Shown in pieces: positions 1-8,483 of a DNA stretch of 64,000 nt (within the stretch, counting starts at the first letter, position 1; each line of letters starts with the position of its first letter). The position numbers and the translations under genes were made by a program. A model generated the notes under the pieces. That model had not been told where the DNA came from and did not search any database. It worked only from the letters and a program-made list of their open reading frames with translations. The DNA is from Paramacrobiotus metropolitanus (lineage: Eukaryota > Tardigrada > Eutardigrada > Parachela > Macrobiotidae): positions 186,001 to 250,000 of the forward strand of contig NW_026570272.1 in the NCBI RefSeq assembly GCF_019649055.1. The letters run 5' to 3'.

Positions 1-442
1 AGTCGGTCGGTGGTGGATGGACCTTCATCGAGGCAATTCGTTTGTCGACCTCTCTGATCTTCCTTTGATCCTCCAATTGACGGTTAGCGTCTTGCAGCTG
101 GCGATACTCCCACAGTCTGTCCGTTAAGACTGGTGGTCGGGTTCCTTCCCATCTCGGGTCGCGGGTTCGTTGCCGCTGGAGTGTAGCCAGGTTATCCTGT
201 TCATGCGACTCTAGTTGGTCGACAAGGTATTCTCTGCCGGCCAGGTACCGATATGCGCTCAAGTTACCAGCGACAACATTAATGTAAAGTGCCGCCGCCT
301 GAGCTCGGTGTTGTGGTCCCGTGCCGGTAACTCGTTCGTTCGTGAAGGATACGATGCATTGCGCGCAGGGCAATCTGTTGTTGTCCCTCGTCGCGTTATC
401 CCTGCACTGTTGGCAGTCCACCGTGTAAGCTTCCGTTCGGTT
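1..442 (-). CDS. Zinc-knuckle ORF of the giant element, partial, splice-dependent start
   Basis: My own reading of the minus strand gives an open frame from base 442 down past base 1 (at least 147 codons). It has no ATG near its start; the frame is closed by TGA at 446-448, and coding can begin only after the CAG at 443-445, which ends a perfect splice acceptor. Near the N-terminus is a Cys-x2-Cys-x12-Cys-x2-Cys cluster (CQQC and CAQC, about bases 355-420), a plausible zinc ribbon, followed by an Ala-rich stretch and a charged, probably helical segment ending in KVHPPPTD at the window edge. I do not recognise the family. Its position as last ORF, reached by splicing, is where retroviruses place env or accessory genes, but no signal peptide or membrane segment is visible here. 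Confidence 0.55.
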
Positions 443-465
443 CTGTCAAAACAAAAGTAAGCCAA
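443..465 (-). promoter_or_regulatory. 3' splice site before the last ORF of the giant element
   Basis: Read on the minus strand the sequence is a pyrimidine-rich run (TTACTTTTGTTTTGACAG) ending in CAG at 443-445. It falls exactly where the downstream open frame begins, with a stop codon overlapping the tract, so splicing here is the simplest way to express that ORF. It shares its last bases (TTGACAG) with the acceptor at 7288-7310. The donor is unknown. Confidence 0.55.
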
Positions 466-658
466 CCGTTTCTCGGTTGCGTCCTATGATTTACACCCTA
501 TATTTACTACGGTCGGGCCAGGTCGGTTCTCGAGCTGGTCCAAGACGCCTTTGTGGTCGTCTAATGAGGTAAGTCGACTTCTGTTGGTCGGTGACGCCTA
601 TGTGGTGTCACTGGAGGAAGGTCGGTTATGCCTCTCCTCCGACGCGTTCTGCGTTCCC
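462..658. other. Non-coding spacer between the two last ORFs of the giant element
   Basis: About 200 bases between the 1,330-residue ORF and the zinc-knuckle ORF. It contains two copies of the dispersed quasi-palindrome found throughout the element (around 544-561 and 591-611), here outside coding sequence, and no convincing ORF on either strand. Confidence 0.5.
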
Positions 659-3600
659 TCACTCCCGTGTCGGTGCTTCTGTCGACTCCGGCCGACTTGC
701 TTGGTGCGAGTCGGTCAGCTCGGTTGATTGTGCCGAGGTGGATCGTTCTTTCGGTAAGTGTCCGTGTCGGTGAGTTGATGGATTTAATGCGATGAACCGT
801 TGGCCGCCCTGGACTTTATCGGTGTTCGTGGCAAATCTTTGTTGATAGAGTGCCTTCGATAAGACGAATTCCAATTCGTCTTCCAGGGAATACTTCTTGC
901 GTCCGGCGACTACGTCCGGTTTAGGCTTGTATTTGAGGTCGACCAACTGCGGTTCTGCTGCTGTCCATTCGAACTCGAACCGTGTTGTAAGTTGGTGGAG
1001 TATTTCTCCACGGGTAAGTCCGTCGGGATGCCAGGACATTTCCATGCACGCTTCGATGGCGTGTGTCCATCCTTCATATGTTGAAGGGGCCGGATCCTTT
1101 TTAGCCGGTGGGAACTCGTAGTACATCCGCTTTGTGCTGGTGTACGTACGTATTATCTTCCCGGCATGGTATCCCAGGTCGCAGTAATGTCGCACATTAT
1201 TCTGGCTCAGTTGTCGCCAGTCGCCCGTCTCGTCTACCCTCCAATGTTGGAGGAGTTTGAAGGCGATTCTTGGTGTGGCGAATTTCGGTCCACGTGTGGC
1301 CAAGGCCTTCAGGGCGGCGAATGTGTACATCCATCCCGCATCGTATTCCGATACACTCGGCTTCGGTTTTGAAGCCGATTTAATTCCCGTATACTTGACC
1401 CTAACGTTGGTCAACGGAGGGATGTCGTCCGGCAACACTTCCATGGTGTCTTCGTTCCATTCGGAGAGAAGTGGCCGCTCGTCAGTATCAGGGGTTATCG
1501 GTATCCGTTTACCGTACTGACGAGGGATATACACTCCACCATCGTCTTCATTTCTTTTGGATTCTTCAGCTTTGTCGCTGCCGTCCTTCTCCTCCGGTTG
1601 TCTATCCGGTATCTCCGGTTCGCCCTGCTGTTGGGGTGCCGGGTTCGACGGTGGTGGTGGTTTACCATTTTCGTCGTCGTCATCGTCATCGTCTTTCGGC
1701 GATCCGTTCCCAGGTGTTTGGAAATCGTCGTCGTCGTCATCATCCTCGGTTTCTTCCTCGGATGACGAGGTCGGTTCCGATGACTTCGGCTCCTTTTTCT
1801 TGGCCGGCTTAGTCGACTTCGTCTTGGTCGACTTTGACTTTCCTTTCTGTTGGGTCAAGTCTTCCGGTTCCGGGGAAATTTCCATGGGCGAGGACGGCGG
1901 GAGTGATTGTACGTCCCTCGGAATAAACCGTCCTTTCGCGCTCCGAGTCGGTTTTGCCGTACTTGCTCGTCCCCCTGGAGCTGCTGCCGTGCCGACATAT
2001 GTTGTCGGTTCGTGGGGTGCTCGAGGTCGGGGTAGGACTTGGACTCGTCTTTGTGACGACTGTCCAGCCGTACGAGCTATATGCAGCAAAGCGGCTGCAT
2101 CCTCCGACGGTTGTTCGTTGGAGTCGCTGTATTCTTCGATGGGTTCCGTGCCAGCCGGAGGCTTGTCCGTGTTGACGTAAGACATCCGGAGGTTGAATTC
2201 ACGCCGATGTTGTTCCGGTATGAAGTTAGGCACGGTATACCGTACTGGTACGTCTCGTTCCGCGTTGGTCGTCTGAAGGGTATGTTCCGCGACCAAGGAT
2301 TCGATTCGACCTGCTATATGGTCGATAATCTCGTCAATGTTGCCCTTCTTATCCATGTACATTACGTTATATACACGGGCAATCTGGACCAAAGTCGATC
2401 CGCGGGGATTCCGGATATATCCAATACACCGTGCGATTCTAGTCGGTGTATCATCCGCGTTCCTGGCGGCTGCACTTTTAAGTGCTTTGATGAGGTCCGG
2501 TGGGAGCAGTTCGGCCATCCGTCCCCATTGTCGGTGAACGGCTACTGCTAATCCGAAATCCAAAGTCCAGGCGACGATCTGCATCATAAGTTGATGCGTC
2601 AACCATTTTCCGGTTTCGCCTCCGACTTGGATGTTGTTGGACAGTTCTCGGACCAAGGACTGGTAAATGTCCACGCCGTTTTTCCTGGCGTTTTCGATGC
2701 TCCTGACGACTTCAACATGTACTCGGACGGTACGGATTAGTGTATCGACCGGGTCATCCGGCTGTTCGTCCGGAAGACGCTCGCGTACGTCGTCGGGGGC
2801 TGGCCACTGTGATTCATCAGTGTCCGCTCCATGGTTGAACATTTCTTTTAGGTCGCCTTTAAATCCCTCGTAGGGGTCACCTTCTCCATGGTCGGAGATT
2901 GAGTCCTTTTCTTCAATATCCGAGATCTGATCGGATTCCACGTCAGACTGTTGTTTAGATGTGGAGGGCTGGGGTTGTTCGATCGGAGTCGGCGGTTTTG
3001 GTGGGTTCCGTAGCCGACCTCCTGAAGTCTTAGCCGGCTTTGTGCCGGTTCGCTCCATGACTTCCTTAAATTTACGCTCCGCCGCATCCTTGTCGTGCGG
3101 TTGTTGAGCCTTTTCCCTCTGCTCGGTCCTTTGTGGGCCGGCATCCGAAATATCCAAGTCGTCGGATGACTTGTGTCGCTTGGCCGGATTAGGCTTCGGC
3201 GTCTTTACCGTAGAGTCCGACTTCGGTTTGGTCGTCTCTTTGGCCTCCGACTTTACTGATTTCTTCTGAGTTTCCGTCGGTTGCGGCTTAGCGGGTTGTT
3301 TCGCTGCTTCCTTCTTGGCCTTCCGTTTATCCTTGTGGGATTTCGCGGAATTTGCCGAGTTGATGACCCGTGTGTCCAGATCATCGTTGATCTGGACGGA
3401 AGGTTGTCTGGTTGGAGGAGGGACTTTCATCTTGACGGATTGCTGTGCCGTCTTCTTGGTCGACTTGGGTTCCGAAGCGGTGACTTTATGTCGAGTCGGC
3501 ATAGCCGCTTGTAGGGCTTTAGGTCGACTCTTTTCCGCTCGGTAATGTTCTCCCATACGTTTCATAACGTCGGCCATCTTCTCGGTAAGCCGGTCGTGGT

Positions 3601-4711
3601 CACGCCGAGCTTCTGTGGTGTTTCCGAGTATGCTGGCACGTCGGATTCTCAATGAGTGCCAGAGTTCCCTATCCTCCGGGTATGCCATGTCGATGCAGGC
3701 ATCCTGTTCCGACCTTGTCAAGTCCTTCACATGTTGTAAGGCTGGGTCGTCATGGAATTCGCGCGATGAGTCCTGAGGTGGCTTCTCTTTAGCCGTACTC
3801 CGTTTGGTCGGTATGTTTACGGACTCCTTTGCCAACATGTTCGTTCGAGACTCGTCAATTGTTAGACGTGGGCCGGAGTGTACCGAGGTCGGTTCGTCCC
3901 TTTGTGGTGACGTTTCGACCGTTGTTTCGACTCGCGCTTCCGAAGGGGATGTTGTGTCCATCACGTCTTCGGTTTTCTTCGGTTTCGTCGGGGTATTCCG
4001 AGGTGTAAACCTGAGTGGTTTTTCCATTGTCGGTTGACTCGGCAGCTTAGTCGGCTGGGATGCTGATCGGGTCGGCGAAATTTGTTTTACCGGCGATCTG
4101 CCTCGTTTCGGCGTGGATCCCTTCGGTGGTGTCGCTGCCTTCCGTTGAATGGAGTCATCGGAGTCAACGTCGTCCGCATTCTCCTCATCTTCACTACTAT
4201 CCGACATTGTTATCGGAATCTTCTCGGTTACCTCTTCTCCGGGCCGAGGTTGAATCTCCAGTGTGTAGGCGCCCGGGTTGATGCTAGGATTACGGAGACG
4301 TTGGATCGTCTGGATCATGTTAGAGTCCAGCGGGAGTTGTCGTAACTCCTGCTTTCCGCATCTTAGAGTCACCAACCGTCGCAGGACTTTGTCCCTATCC
4401 TGGATCGTAGCATGGATCTTCTGGGCCGTTTGGGTCTGTTGCTCGTCGGTCATGGTCCGATCTCGGATACCTCCTTGAAGTTGTGCTTCGTAAAGTATCC
4501 GTTGAAGATCCAATGTTTTAGCTTGGCCGACCAACTTCTTGTGGATGCCGGGAGTAAATAAGGCCTTCGCTCCCATCACTTTCCGTGACGGGCTCGGCTT
4601 CTCTTCAGCCGGTGGTAGGGAAGACGGAGTCGCCTTCAGGATTTCCAAGAGTCGTTCCTTGGTCCTGACTGGTGATGGCGACTTCCGCTTCCTTCCGCTT
4701 GTAGAAGTCGT
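659..4711 (-). CDS. ~1,330-residue acidic, low-complexity ORF of the giant element, unknown function
   Basis: Open frame from 4711 to TGA at 659-661; the first possible start in the overlap is a TTG (4648), so it is probably reached from the preceding ORF, where a +1 shift would be needed, rather than initiated. N-terminus: a basic patch (GRKRKSPSP) resembling a nuclear signal and a helical module; residues about 150-620 are Ser/Pro/Lys/Glu-rich and disordered; about 640-830 is a compact predicted-helical domain (LIRTVRVHVEVVRSIENA to IIDHIAGRIESLVAEH); then more disorder with poly-Asp runs (around 1680-1780), and a second ordered domain near the C-terminus (SEYDAGWMYTFAALKALA to LEDELEFVLSKAL). 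I recognise neither domain. No membrane segment. Overlaps the 303-residue ORF by about 100 bases. Confidence 0.7.
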   Translation of the reverse strand, partial: TTSTSGRKRKSPSPVRTKERLLEILKATPSSLPPAEEKPSPSRKVMGAKALFTPGIHKKLVGQAKTLDLQRILYEAQLQGGIRDRTMTDEQQTQTAQKIHATIQDRDKVLRRLVTLRCGKQELRQLPLDSNMIQTIQRLRNPSINPGAYTLEIQPRPGEEVTEKIPITMSDSSEDEENADDVDSDDSIQRKAATPPKGSTPKRGRSPVKQISPTRSASQPTKLPSQPTMEKPLRFTPRNTPTKPKKTEDVMDTTSPSEARVETTVETSPQRDEPTSVHSGPRLTIDESRTNMLAKESVNIPTKRSTAKEKPPQDSSREFHDDPALQHVKDLTRSEQDACIDMAYPEDRELWHSLRIRRASILGNTTEARRDHDRLTEKMADVMKRMGEHYRAEKSRPKALQAAMPTRHKVTASEPKSTKKTAQQSVKMKVPPPTRQPSVQINDDLDTRVINSANSAKSHKDKRKAKKEAAKQPAKPQPTETQKKSVKSEAKETTKPKSDSTVKTPKPNPAKRHKSSDDLDISDAGPQRTEQREKAQQPHDKDAAERKFKEVMERTGTKPAKTSGGRLRNPPKPPTPIEQPQPSTSKQQSDVESDQISDIEEKDSISDHGEGDPYEGFKGDLKEMFNHGADTDESQWPAPDDVRERLPDEQPDDPVDTLIRTVRVHVEVVRSIENARKNGVDIYQSLVRELSNNIQVGGETGKWLTHQLMMQIVAWTLDFGLAVAVHRQWGRMAELLPPDLIKALKSAAARNADDTPTRIARCIGYIRNPRGSTLVQIARVYNVMYMDKKGNIDEIIDHIAGRIESLVAEHTLQTTNAERDVPVRYTVPNFIPEQHRREFNLRMSYVNTDKPPAGTEPIEEYSDSNEQPSEDAAALLHIARTAGQSSQRRVQVLPRPRAPHEPTTYVGTAAAPGGRASTAKPTRSAKGRFIPRDVQSLPPSSPMEISPEPEDLTQQKGKSKSTKTKSTKPAKKKEPKSSEPTSSSEEETEDDDDDDDFQTPGNGSPKDDDDDDDENGKPPPPSNPAPQQQGEPEIPDRQPEEKDGSDKAEESKRNEDDGGVYIPRQYGKRIPITPDTDERPLLSEWNEDTMEVLPDDIPPLTNVRVKYTGIKSASKPKPSVSEYDAGWMYTFAALKALATRGPKFATPRIAFKLLQHWRVDETGDWRQLSQNNVRHYCDLGYHAGKIIRTYTSTKRMYYEFPPAKKDPAPSTYEGWTHAIEACMEMSWHPDGLTRGEILHQLTTRFEFEWTAAEPQLVDLKYKPKPDVVAGRKKYSLEDELEFVLSKALYQQRFATNTDKVQGGQRFIALNPSTHRHGHLPKERSTSAQSTELTDSHQASRPESTEAPTRE

Positions 4712-5612
4712 CTACGAAGGACTGAATCATGGCCGTCAGGGTTTGCAGCCGTTCCTGATTCTTTACCGACCACACTGTTGTTGGTCTGAGGATAAATCGG
4801 GCTTCCTTGGCGTTGTTCTCCAAGTGTCCGAGATTGATATCGATCTGACAGTATTGCGGACTCCGTTGGTCGGTCTCGTCCATCATCTTTCGAAGTTCGA
4901 CGATGACAGCGTCCGCTCGCAGTAACTGTGTGTTGACTGCTTTTACCCATTCAAGGTCGGGTTTGGCTGGTGGGGCTGGAGGTGGAAGTCGGACAGAATC
5001 GAAACTCGGTTTCCGAGCCGACTGGATCTTTGTGATCCGCGACGGTCGACCTTCAGTCATGGCGTTTGTTGCCAAGCTGGTCGATTCCTGTTGTTTGTCC
5101 CGTTCCTTCTCTTCCTCGTATTCGTTCACCCTTGTTTCCAACCATGAGGTCGTTCGGATTAGGTGTTGTCGAGTCCTCATCGTTTGTGGGGCGTCCGGAT
5201 GACATAGTCGTCGTATAAACCGGGCATTGTTTCCCCACGCCAAGATATCTCGGTCCAAGTCATTCGCTTCTTGGCTGTTGTCTTCACAAAAGTTTCTGCG
5301 GGCCCTCATCTCTGTGATGAGTTCCGCTACTCTAGCCAATAGTTTGACTATATGTGGCGCGACCGTACTCGGCAGTTCGTCCGTGTCCGGTATGGCTTCC
5401 ATGATTCGGGCTTCCGTGGCCGGAGACATGGGCCGATCGGCCATTTCCATCAGTTTCGGTTGGGCAAAGCCTTCTGTTGAGGTCGGATTGGTGACAGTCC
5501 TTGGCCTACGCTCCACGTCATCATGGGTGGAGGTTGGCTCTTTGGGACGACCGCTGGTTGGGTCGTCGTCGGCTGTAGGGCTCGGATTTCGTCCTCCTTT
5601 TCCGTCAGCTTC
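4605..5612 (-). CDS. 303-residue helical ORF of the giant element
   Basis: The annotated 303 codons start at a GTG (5516), but the frame is open from 5612, so entry from the preceding ORF by -1 frameshifting is as likely as initiation. It holds two helical modules: about residues 45-110 (VKLLARVAELITEMRARR, then DILAWGNNARFIRRL) and 190-250 (LRADAVIVELRKMMDE, then NLGHLENNAKEARFIL), separated by a charged, disordered linker. Similar modules occur in the 470- and 166-residue ORFs upstream, so these frames look like parts of one repeat protein. Stops at TGA 4605-4607. Confidence 0.6.
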   Translation of the reverse strand, partial: EADGKGGRNPSPTADDDPTSGRPKEPTSTHDDVERRPRTVTNPTSTEGFAQPKLMEMADRPMSPATEARIMEAIPDTDELPSTVAPHIVKLLARVAELITEMRARRNFCEDNSQEANDLDRDILAWGNNARFIRRLCHPDAPQTMRTRQHLIRTTSWLETRVNEYEEEKERDKQQESTSLATNAMTEGRPSRITKIQSARKPSFDSVRLPPPAPPAKPDLEWVKAVNTQLLRADAVIVELRKMMDETDQRSPQYCQIDINLGHLENNAKEARFILRPTTVWSVKNQERLQTLTAMIQSFVDDFYKRKEAEVAITSQDQGTTLGNPEGDSVFPTTG

Positions 5613-5950
5613 TTAGTCCAATGCTCGATCAGTCCGGTATTACCCAGAACGGTTTCAGGGTAATATTCCTTGGTCGGATCGAGTGTAGCTAGGCGCTTCT
5701 TCACTTCGTTTATTTCGTGAAGGTATTCACTGCGCTTTTGCGCTAAGGCGTCCAACCGGGCTAGTCGGATTTCTTCATCAATCACCGCCTGTGTGGTCGG
5801 TGCTGATATTCCCGACGAGCGCAAGTTTTGTTCTTGTGCTCGTATCCGCTTCTCCGAGTCGGCTGCTATGTCGACTTGTTTATCTTCTTGTCGGCGTATT
5901 CTGCCGAATTCAGCCGTATAATTATCCATGTTCTGAGGAGGCGTGCCCAT
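5450..5950 (-). CDS. 166-residue coiled-coil ORF of the giant element
   Basis: Begins with a genuine ATG at 5948-5950 in good context, inside the end of the 470-residue ORF (85-base overlap, -1 frame). It is a charged helical segment (LDALAQKRSEYLHEINEVKK, later LIEHWTKKLTEKEDEIRAL). The last 25 residues look like a shadow of the next frame, implying that the biologically used frame changes near 5545, exactly where a slippery CCCAAAG lies. Its frame also stays open a long way upstream of the ATG, so frameshifting into it is possible too. Unknown function. Confidence 0.55.
   Translation of the reverse strand: MGTPPQNMDNYTAEFGRIRRQEDKQVDIAADSEKRIRAQEQNLRSSGISAPTTQAVIDEEIRLARLDALAQKRSEYLHEINEVKKRLATLDPTKEYYPETVLGNTGLIEHWTKKLTEKEDEIRALQPTTTQPAVVPKSQPPPMMTWSVGQGLSPIRPQQKALPNRN
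5492..5546 (-). promoter_or_regulatory. Candidate -1 ribosomal frameshift site (CCCAAAG plus hairpin)
   Basis: In the 166-residue frame the codons read ..C CCA AAG, so the heptamer CCCAAAG (5546-5540) is in the X XXY YYZ register and a -1 slip enters the 303-residue frame. Seven bases later a perfect 6-bp hairpin follows (CTCCAC 5532-5527 with GTGGAG 5516-5511, 10-nt loop). The loop end TGAC could pair with GTCA at 5495-5492 as a weak pseudoknot. CCCAAAG is not one of the strongest known slippery sequences, so this is suggestive only. Confidence 0.4.
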
Positions 5951-7278
5951 GACACTCTTAGCTTTACGGCCTCTTTCATGGCCTCCTCCTTCCGGAGACG
6001 TAGTTTTCCGATCTCCAGTGAGGGTGTTCGGCCAGGCGTTTGTCGGCCTGCCGAAGTCGACGGAATTGGTTGAGACGTCGGCGTGACAACCTGTGTGGTT
6101 ATCGCCGGGGGCCCTGGGTCAGGGTCTCCCAGTCTCTGGCCAACATGCCGAGCTACCGCTTGTTGGCAGATTCGGAGGGTTTCCTTTTCCTCGGCATGGA
6201 GCTTTAAGTTAGCATCGTTCAGACGGTTCTCATAGTACGACAGTTCAGCCAACAACTTCGTTCTGTATGGAGTGTGGCTCGGATCCATCTGTGAGGTCTG
6301 CGTAAGTGCTTGGCTGATCGTGTCTATGTGAGCACGAGCCAATTTTGCTTGTTGACGCAATTCCTCTGCGGTTCTGCCGTTGGTGTTGATTTCCTGGACA
6401 ACCGCAAAAGGTGGAGGCATCGACGTTACGACCTGTGTGGTCGTCGTCGAAACAGGCACTTGTTGGCTCTGTCCTCCGACTTGACTTCTGTGTTGGTTCA
6501 GCCGGTTCATTAAATGGGTCGTCGCGTTCGGATCCATCCAGAGGTTCTGTTGTCCGGGTGGCCTAAGATGGGTCGGTGAGATCGGTGGCGTAAGCAATAC
6601 TGGCCTTGGTGGCGAGATTGTGCCATCCGGGCTGACCATGCTGATCGTTGCGATTTGTGGGGGTGGCATTCCCGACGTTGGCGGGATTGATGCTAATCGC
6701 ATTGCCGGTGGGCTGTATGGGAAACTACTCGGCGCCAATGTGGGCGTCGTGTAGATCGGACCCGCTGTGTTAGCCATTCCTGGCGCCATTGTGGGCACCA
6801 TGTAAATCGTTACGGGCGTGTTCGCCATCCCTGGCACCATTGTCGGTGTCGGGTAAGCTGCTCCGGTCATCATTGTTGATGCCGAGCTGGTCGGTCCGAC
6901 TATTGTAGTCGGTACCGGCCACTGATAAGATGGCATTTGACCATGTGGGCCTGCTGCCGTTGTCGGAGTCATCTGACTCGTTCCAGTTCCGAGGTTCCAC
7001 AGACAGCCTGTGTTATCGACTGCTGTGTTCGGTGGCAAAATTTGCGGCGGTATCGCTCCACGTTGGGGCCCGACCGTAAGACCTGCTAACACATTAGCTG
7101 TTACGTTAGCTTGAGGATTGTCTACCTGCGGTAATGGCGTCTGTGTGGCCGACCGCGAATTGTCCGATCGCGATGTCGAGCGATGAGTCGGGTAGGGCTG
7201 TGATCGGTTCGATCCGTTACCGCTACGTCCGCTGTTCGATCCGCTGGAAGGTGGGTCGTGTCGGCGACGACCTGACAT
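5866..7278 (-). CDS. 470-residue proline-rich/helical ORF, first downstream ORF of the giant element
   Basis: Starts at a true ATG (7276-7278, context ACAACAATGTC) nine bases after a strong splice acceptor. The first 60 residues are Ser/Arg-rich; residues about 60-280 are Pro/Thr/Met-rich with an imperfect tandem repeat (PTMVPGMANT, PTMAPGMANT, PTLAPSS; bases about 6720-6860); the C-terminal third is helical (RTAEELRQQAKLARAHIDTI, LLAELSYYENRLNDANLKL). The ATG context resembles that of the ORF upstream of gag (CGACAACAATGTC), as if both mRNAs needed similar leaders. No signal peptide, membrane segment or enzyme motif, so it is not an obvious envelope protein. Function unknown. Confidence 0.65.
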   Translation of the reverse strand: MSGRRRHDPPSSGSNSGRSGNGSNRSQPYPTHRSTSRSDNSRSATQTPLPQVDNPQANVTANVLAGLTVGPQRGAIPPQILPPNTAVDNTGCLWNLGTGTSQMTPTTAAGPHGQMPSYQWPVPTTIVGPTSSASTMMTGAAYPTPTMVPGMANTPVTIYMVPTMAPGMANTAGPIYTTPTLAPSSFPYSPPAMRLASIPPTSGMPPPQIATISMVSPDGTISPPRPVLLTPPISPTHLRPPGQQNLWMDPNATTHLMNRLNQHRSQVGGQSQQVPVSTTTTQVVTSMPPPFAVVQEINTNGRTAEELRQQAKLARAHIDTISQALTQTSQMDPSHTPYRTKLLAELSYYENRLNDANLKLHAEEKETLRICQQAVARHVGQRLGDPDPGPPAITTQVVTPTSQPIPSTSAGRQTPGRTPSLEIGKLRLRKEEAMKEAVKLRVSWARLLRTWIIIRLNSAEYADKKINKST

Positions 7279-7287
7279 TGTTGCTTG

Positions 7288-7310
7288 CTGTCAAGGAGAG
7301 GAAATACGGC
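7288..7310 (-). promoter_or_regulatory. 3' splice site before the first downstream ORF
   Basis: Minus strand: TATTTCCTCTCCTTGACAG, a strong pyrimidine tract ending in CAG at 7288-7290, nine bases before the ATG of the 470-residue ORF. Together with the 177-base gap after Pol and the matching TTGACAG acceptor at 443-465, it indicates a spliced subgenomic mRNA for the downstream ORFs. Confidence 0.6.
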
Positions 7311-7454
7311 GCGTTAGAATTCTACCAACTCCCGTACATTCAACTGAAGATGTTCCGGTCAACTGAAGAGATTCCATTTCGACACCAAAGGTCCATCTAT
7401 ACCTAGCTACTGTTAAGCTATCTAAAACTTATTCTAAGTTTTACGGCTATGGCC

Positions 7455-7808
7455 CTATGACTGAGTCTGTTCTGTTGTGACTGCTGTTTTGGGTTTCTTG
7501 GGTTTTGGTGTTTTGACTGGTTTCTCAGAGTCTGCCCGTCCTTCGGTTATTCGTTCAAGGATTTCCTTATGGGCTTCGTCTTCAGCAACTTCAGTTTCCT
7601 CCAGCATCTGTCGTGCTGTCAGCTTCGGTTTCTTAGCTGTCCCATACTTCCGTTTCGGCTTAGTCGGTTCGACTGCCTGGTCGGCTGCTACGACTTCCGT
7701 GGTCGGCGCCGATGTATTCGGTAAGTCAACCTTCCGCTTTGTGTACTTCCGCTTGGGCTTAGTCGGTTGGACTGCCAAGTCGGCTACGGCGACCTCTGTG
7801 GTCGGTGC
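7455..7808 (-). CDS. pol: C-terminal Lys/Pro-rich tail of Pol (after third in-frame stop)
   Basis: In frame with Pol beyond the TAG at 7809-7811. About 117 codons, with a tandem repeat of about 40 residues (APTTEV..AD.AV.PTKPKRKY, twice) and a basic, DNA-binding-like composition; ends at TAG 7455-7457, after which all frames are closed, so this last stop is the natural terminus. The repeat register continues from the preceding segment, showing that the upstream TAG interrupts one original reading frame. Confidence 0.6.
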   Translation of the reverse strand, partial: APTTEVAVADLAVQPTKPKRKYTKRKVDLPNTSAPTTEVVAADQAVEPTKPKRKYGTAKKPKLTARQMLEETEVAEDEAHKEILERITEGRADSEKPVKTPKPKKPKTAVTTEQTQS

Positions 7809-8483
7809 CTACGAGTCGGTTTTCTTAACCGTCCTCGCTTTCCGAGCTGGCTTTGTCGCCGGCTTCGGTTCCTCTGTAGGTCGGTTGGCTGGCTGAACCG
7901 GCGCTTCCGACTTGTCTTCCGACTCCTTCGGTTTCTCCGTGGTCGGCTGAGCTTTGTTCTCGATTTCGTCCGAGGTCGGTGCTGGTTCGGCAGCTATTAC
8001 ATCTTGCTTCTGAAGTTCTTTCAGTGCAGGTGTCTCGAAGTCGGTCGGTGGTTTCTTCCGAGGTCGACCTCGTTTCTTCTTTACCGTCGGTTCGGTTTTA
8101 TCCGCATTGTTAGTCGGATCCGAAGGTTTCTCGACGGTTTCTTCCGGTTTGTTCTTCGGCTTCCGAGTAGCTTTCCCTTCTGTCGGGTCGGCTACCGGGC
8201 CTGTTGACCGAGTTGCTGGTCGACTTGTCTCGACTCGGCAATGTTTAACTCGGTCGACGGCTACCGTATCTTCACGTCCGTCTTCGCATCGAAGGAGTAA
8301 GTTGTTTGGGCCAACGTATTTGATGACCGTCCAAACTCCATCGTAGCGTTCCTTTCGGGTGGGATCCTTGGTCGGAAATTCCACCGTTACCTTATCCCTC
8401 GGTTTGAAGGTCGGATTCGACTTCTTCTTGTTATAGTGCTCGGCATTTCGTTCGAATGCTTCATCAATGTTGATGCGGGCAAT
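7809..8483 (-). CDS. pol: Integrase C-terminal GPY/F-like domain and basic tail (after second in-frame stop)
   Basis: In frame with the integrase core across a TAG at 8484-8486. The first residues (IARINIDEAFERNAEHYN) are the usual helix after an integrase core, followed by KPRDKV, then RKERYDGVWTVIKYVGPNNL, which matches the GPY/F chromatin/DNA-binding module of gypsy integrases, and then a Lys/Pro/Glu-rich tail with an AT-hook-like RKKRGRPRKK-type patch. Ends at TAG 7809-7811. Since the domain begins immediately after the stop, this segment makes sense only as part of one Pol polyprotein. Confidence 0.7.
   Translation of the reverse strand: MARINIDEAFERNAEHYNKKKSNPTFKPRDKVTVEFPTKDPTRKERYDGVWTVIKYVGPNNLLLRCEDGREDTVAVDRVKHCRVETSRPATRSTGPVADPTEGKATRKPKNKPEETVEKPSDPTNNADKTEPTVKKKRGRPRKKPPTDFETPALKELQKQDVIAAEPAPTSDEIENKAQPTTEKPKESEDKSEAPVQPANRPTEEPKPATKPARKARTVKKTDS

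Noticed and set aside
1557-2180. Plus-strand ORFs over the giant element (for example 1557-2180, 9379-9975, 18352-18954).
   Set aside because: Shadows of the strong minus-strand coding frames; low-complexity Ser/Phe/Leu composition typical of antisense reading.
4605-4711. A Ty1/Ty3-type +1 frameshift site between the 303-residue and the 1,330-residue ORFs.
   Set aside because: A CTT GGA is present in the overlap, but it matches neither known +1 signal and no helper structure is visible.
5866-6100. A slippery heptamer for the 470-to-166 ORF transition.
   Set aside because: I checked every in-register X XXY YYZ position in the last 50 codons and found none; internal initiation at the ATG 5950 or an indel explains it better.
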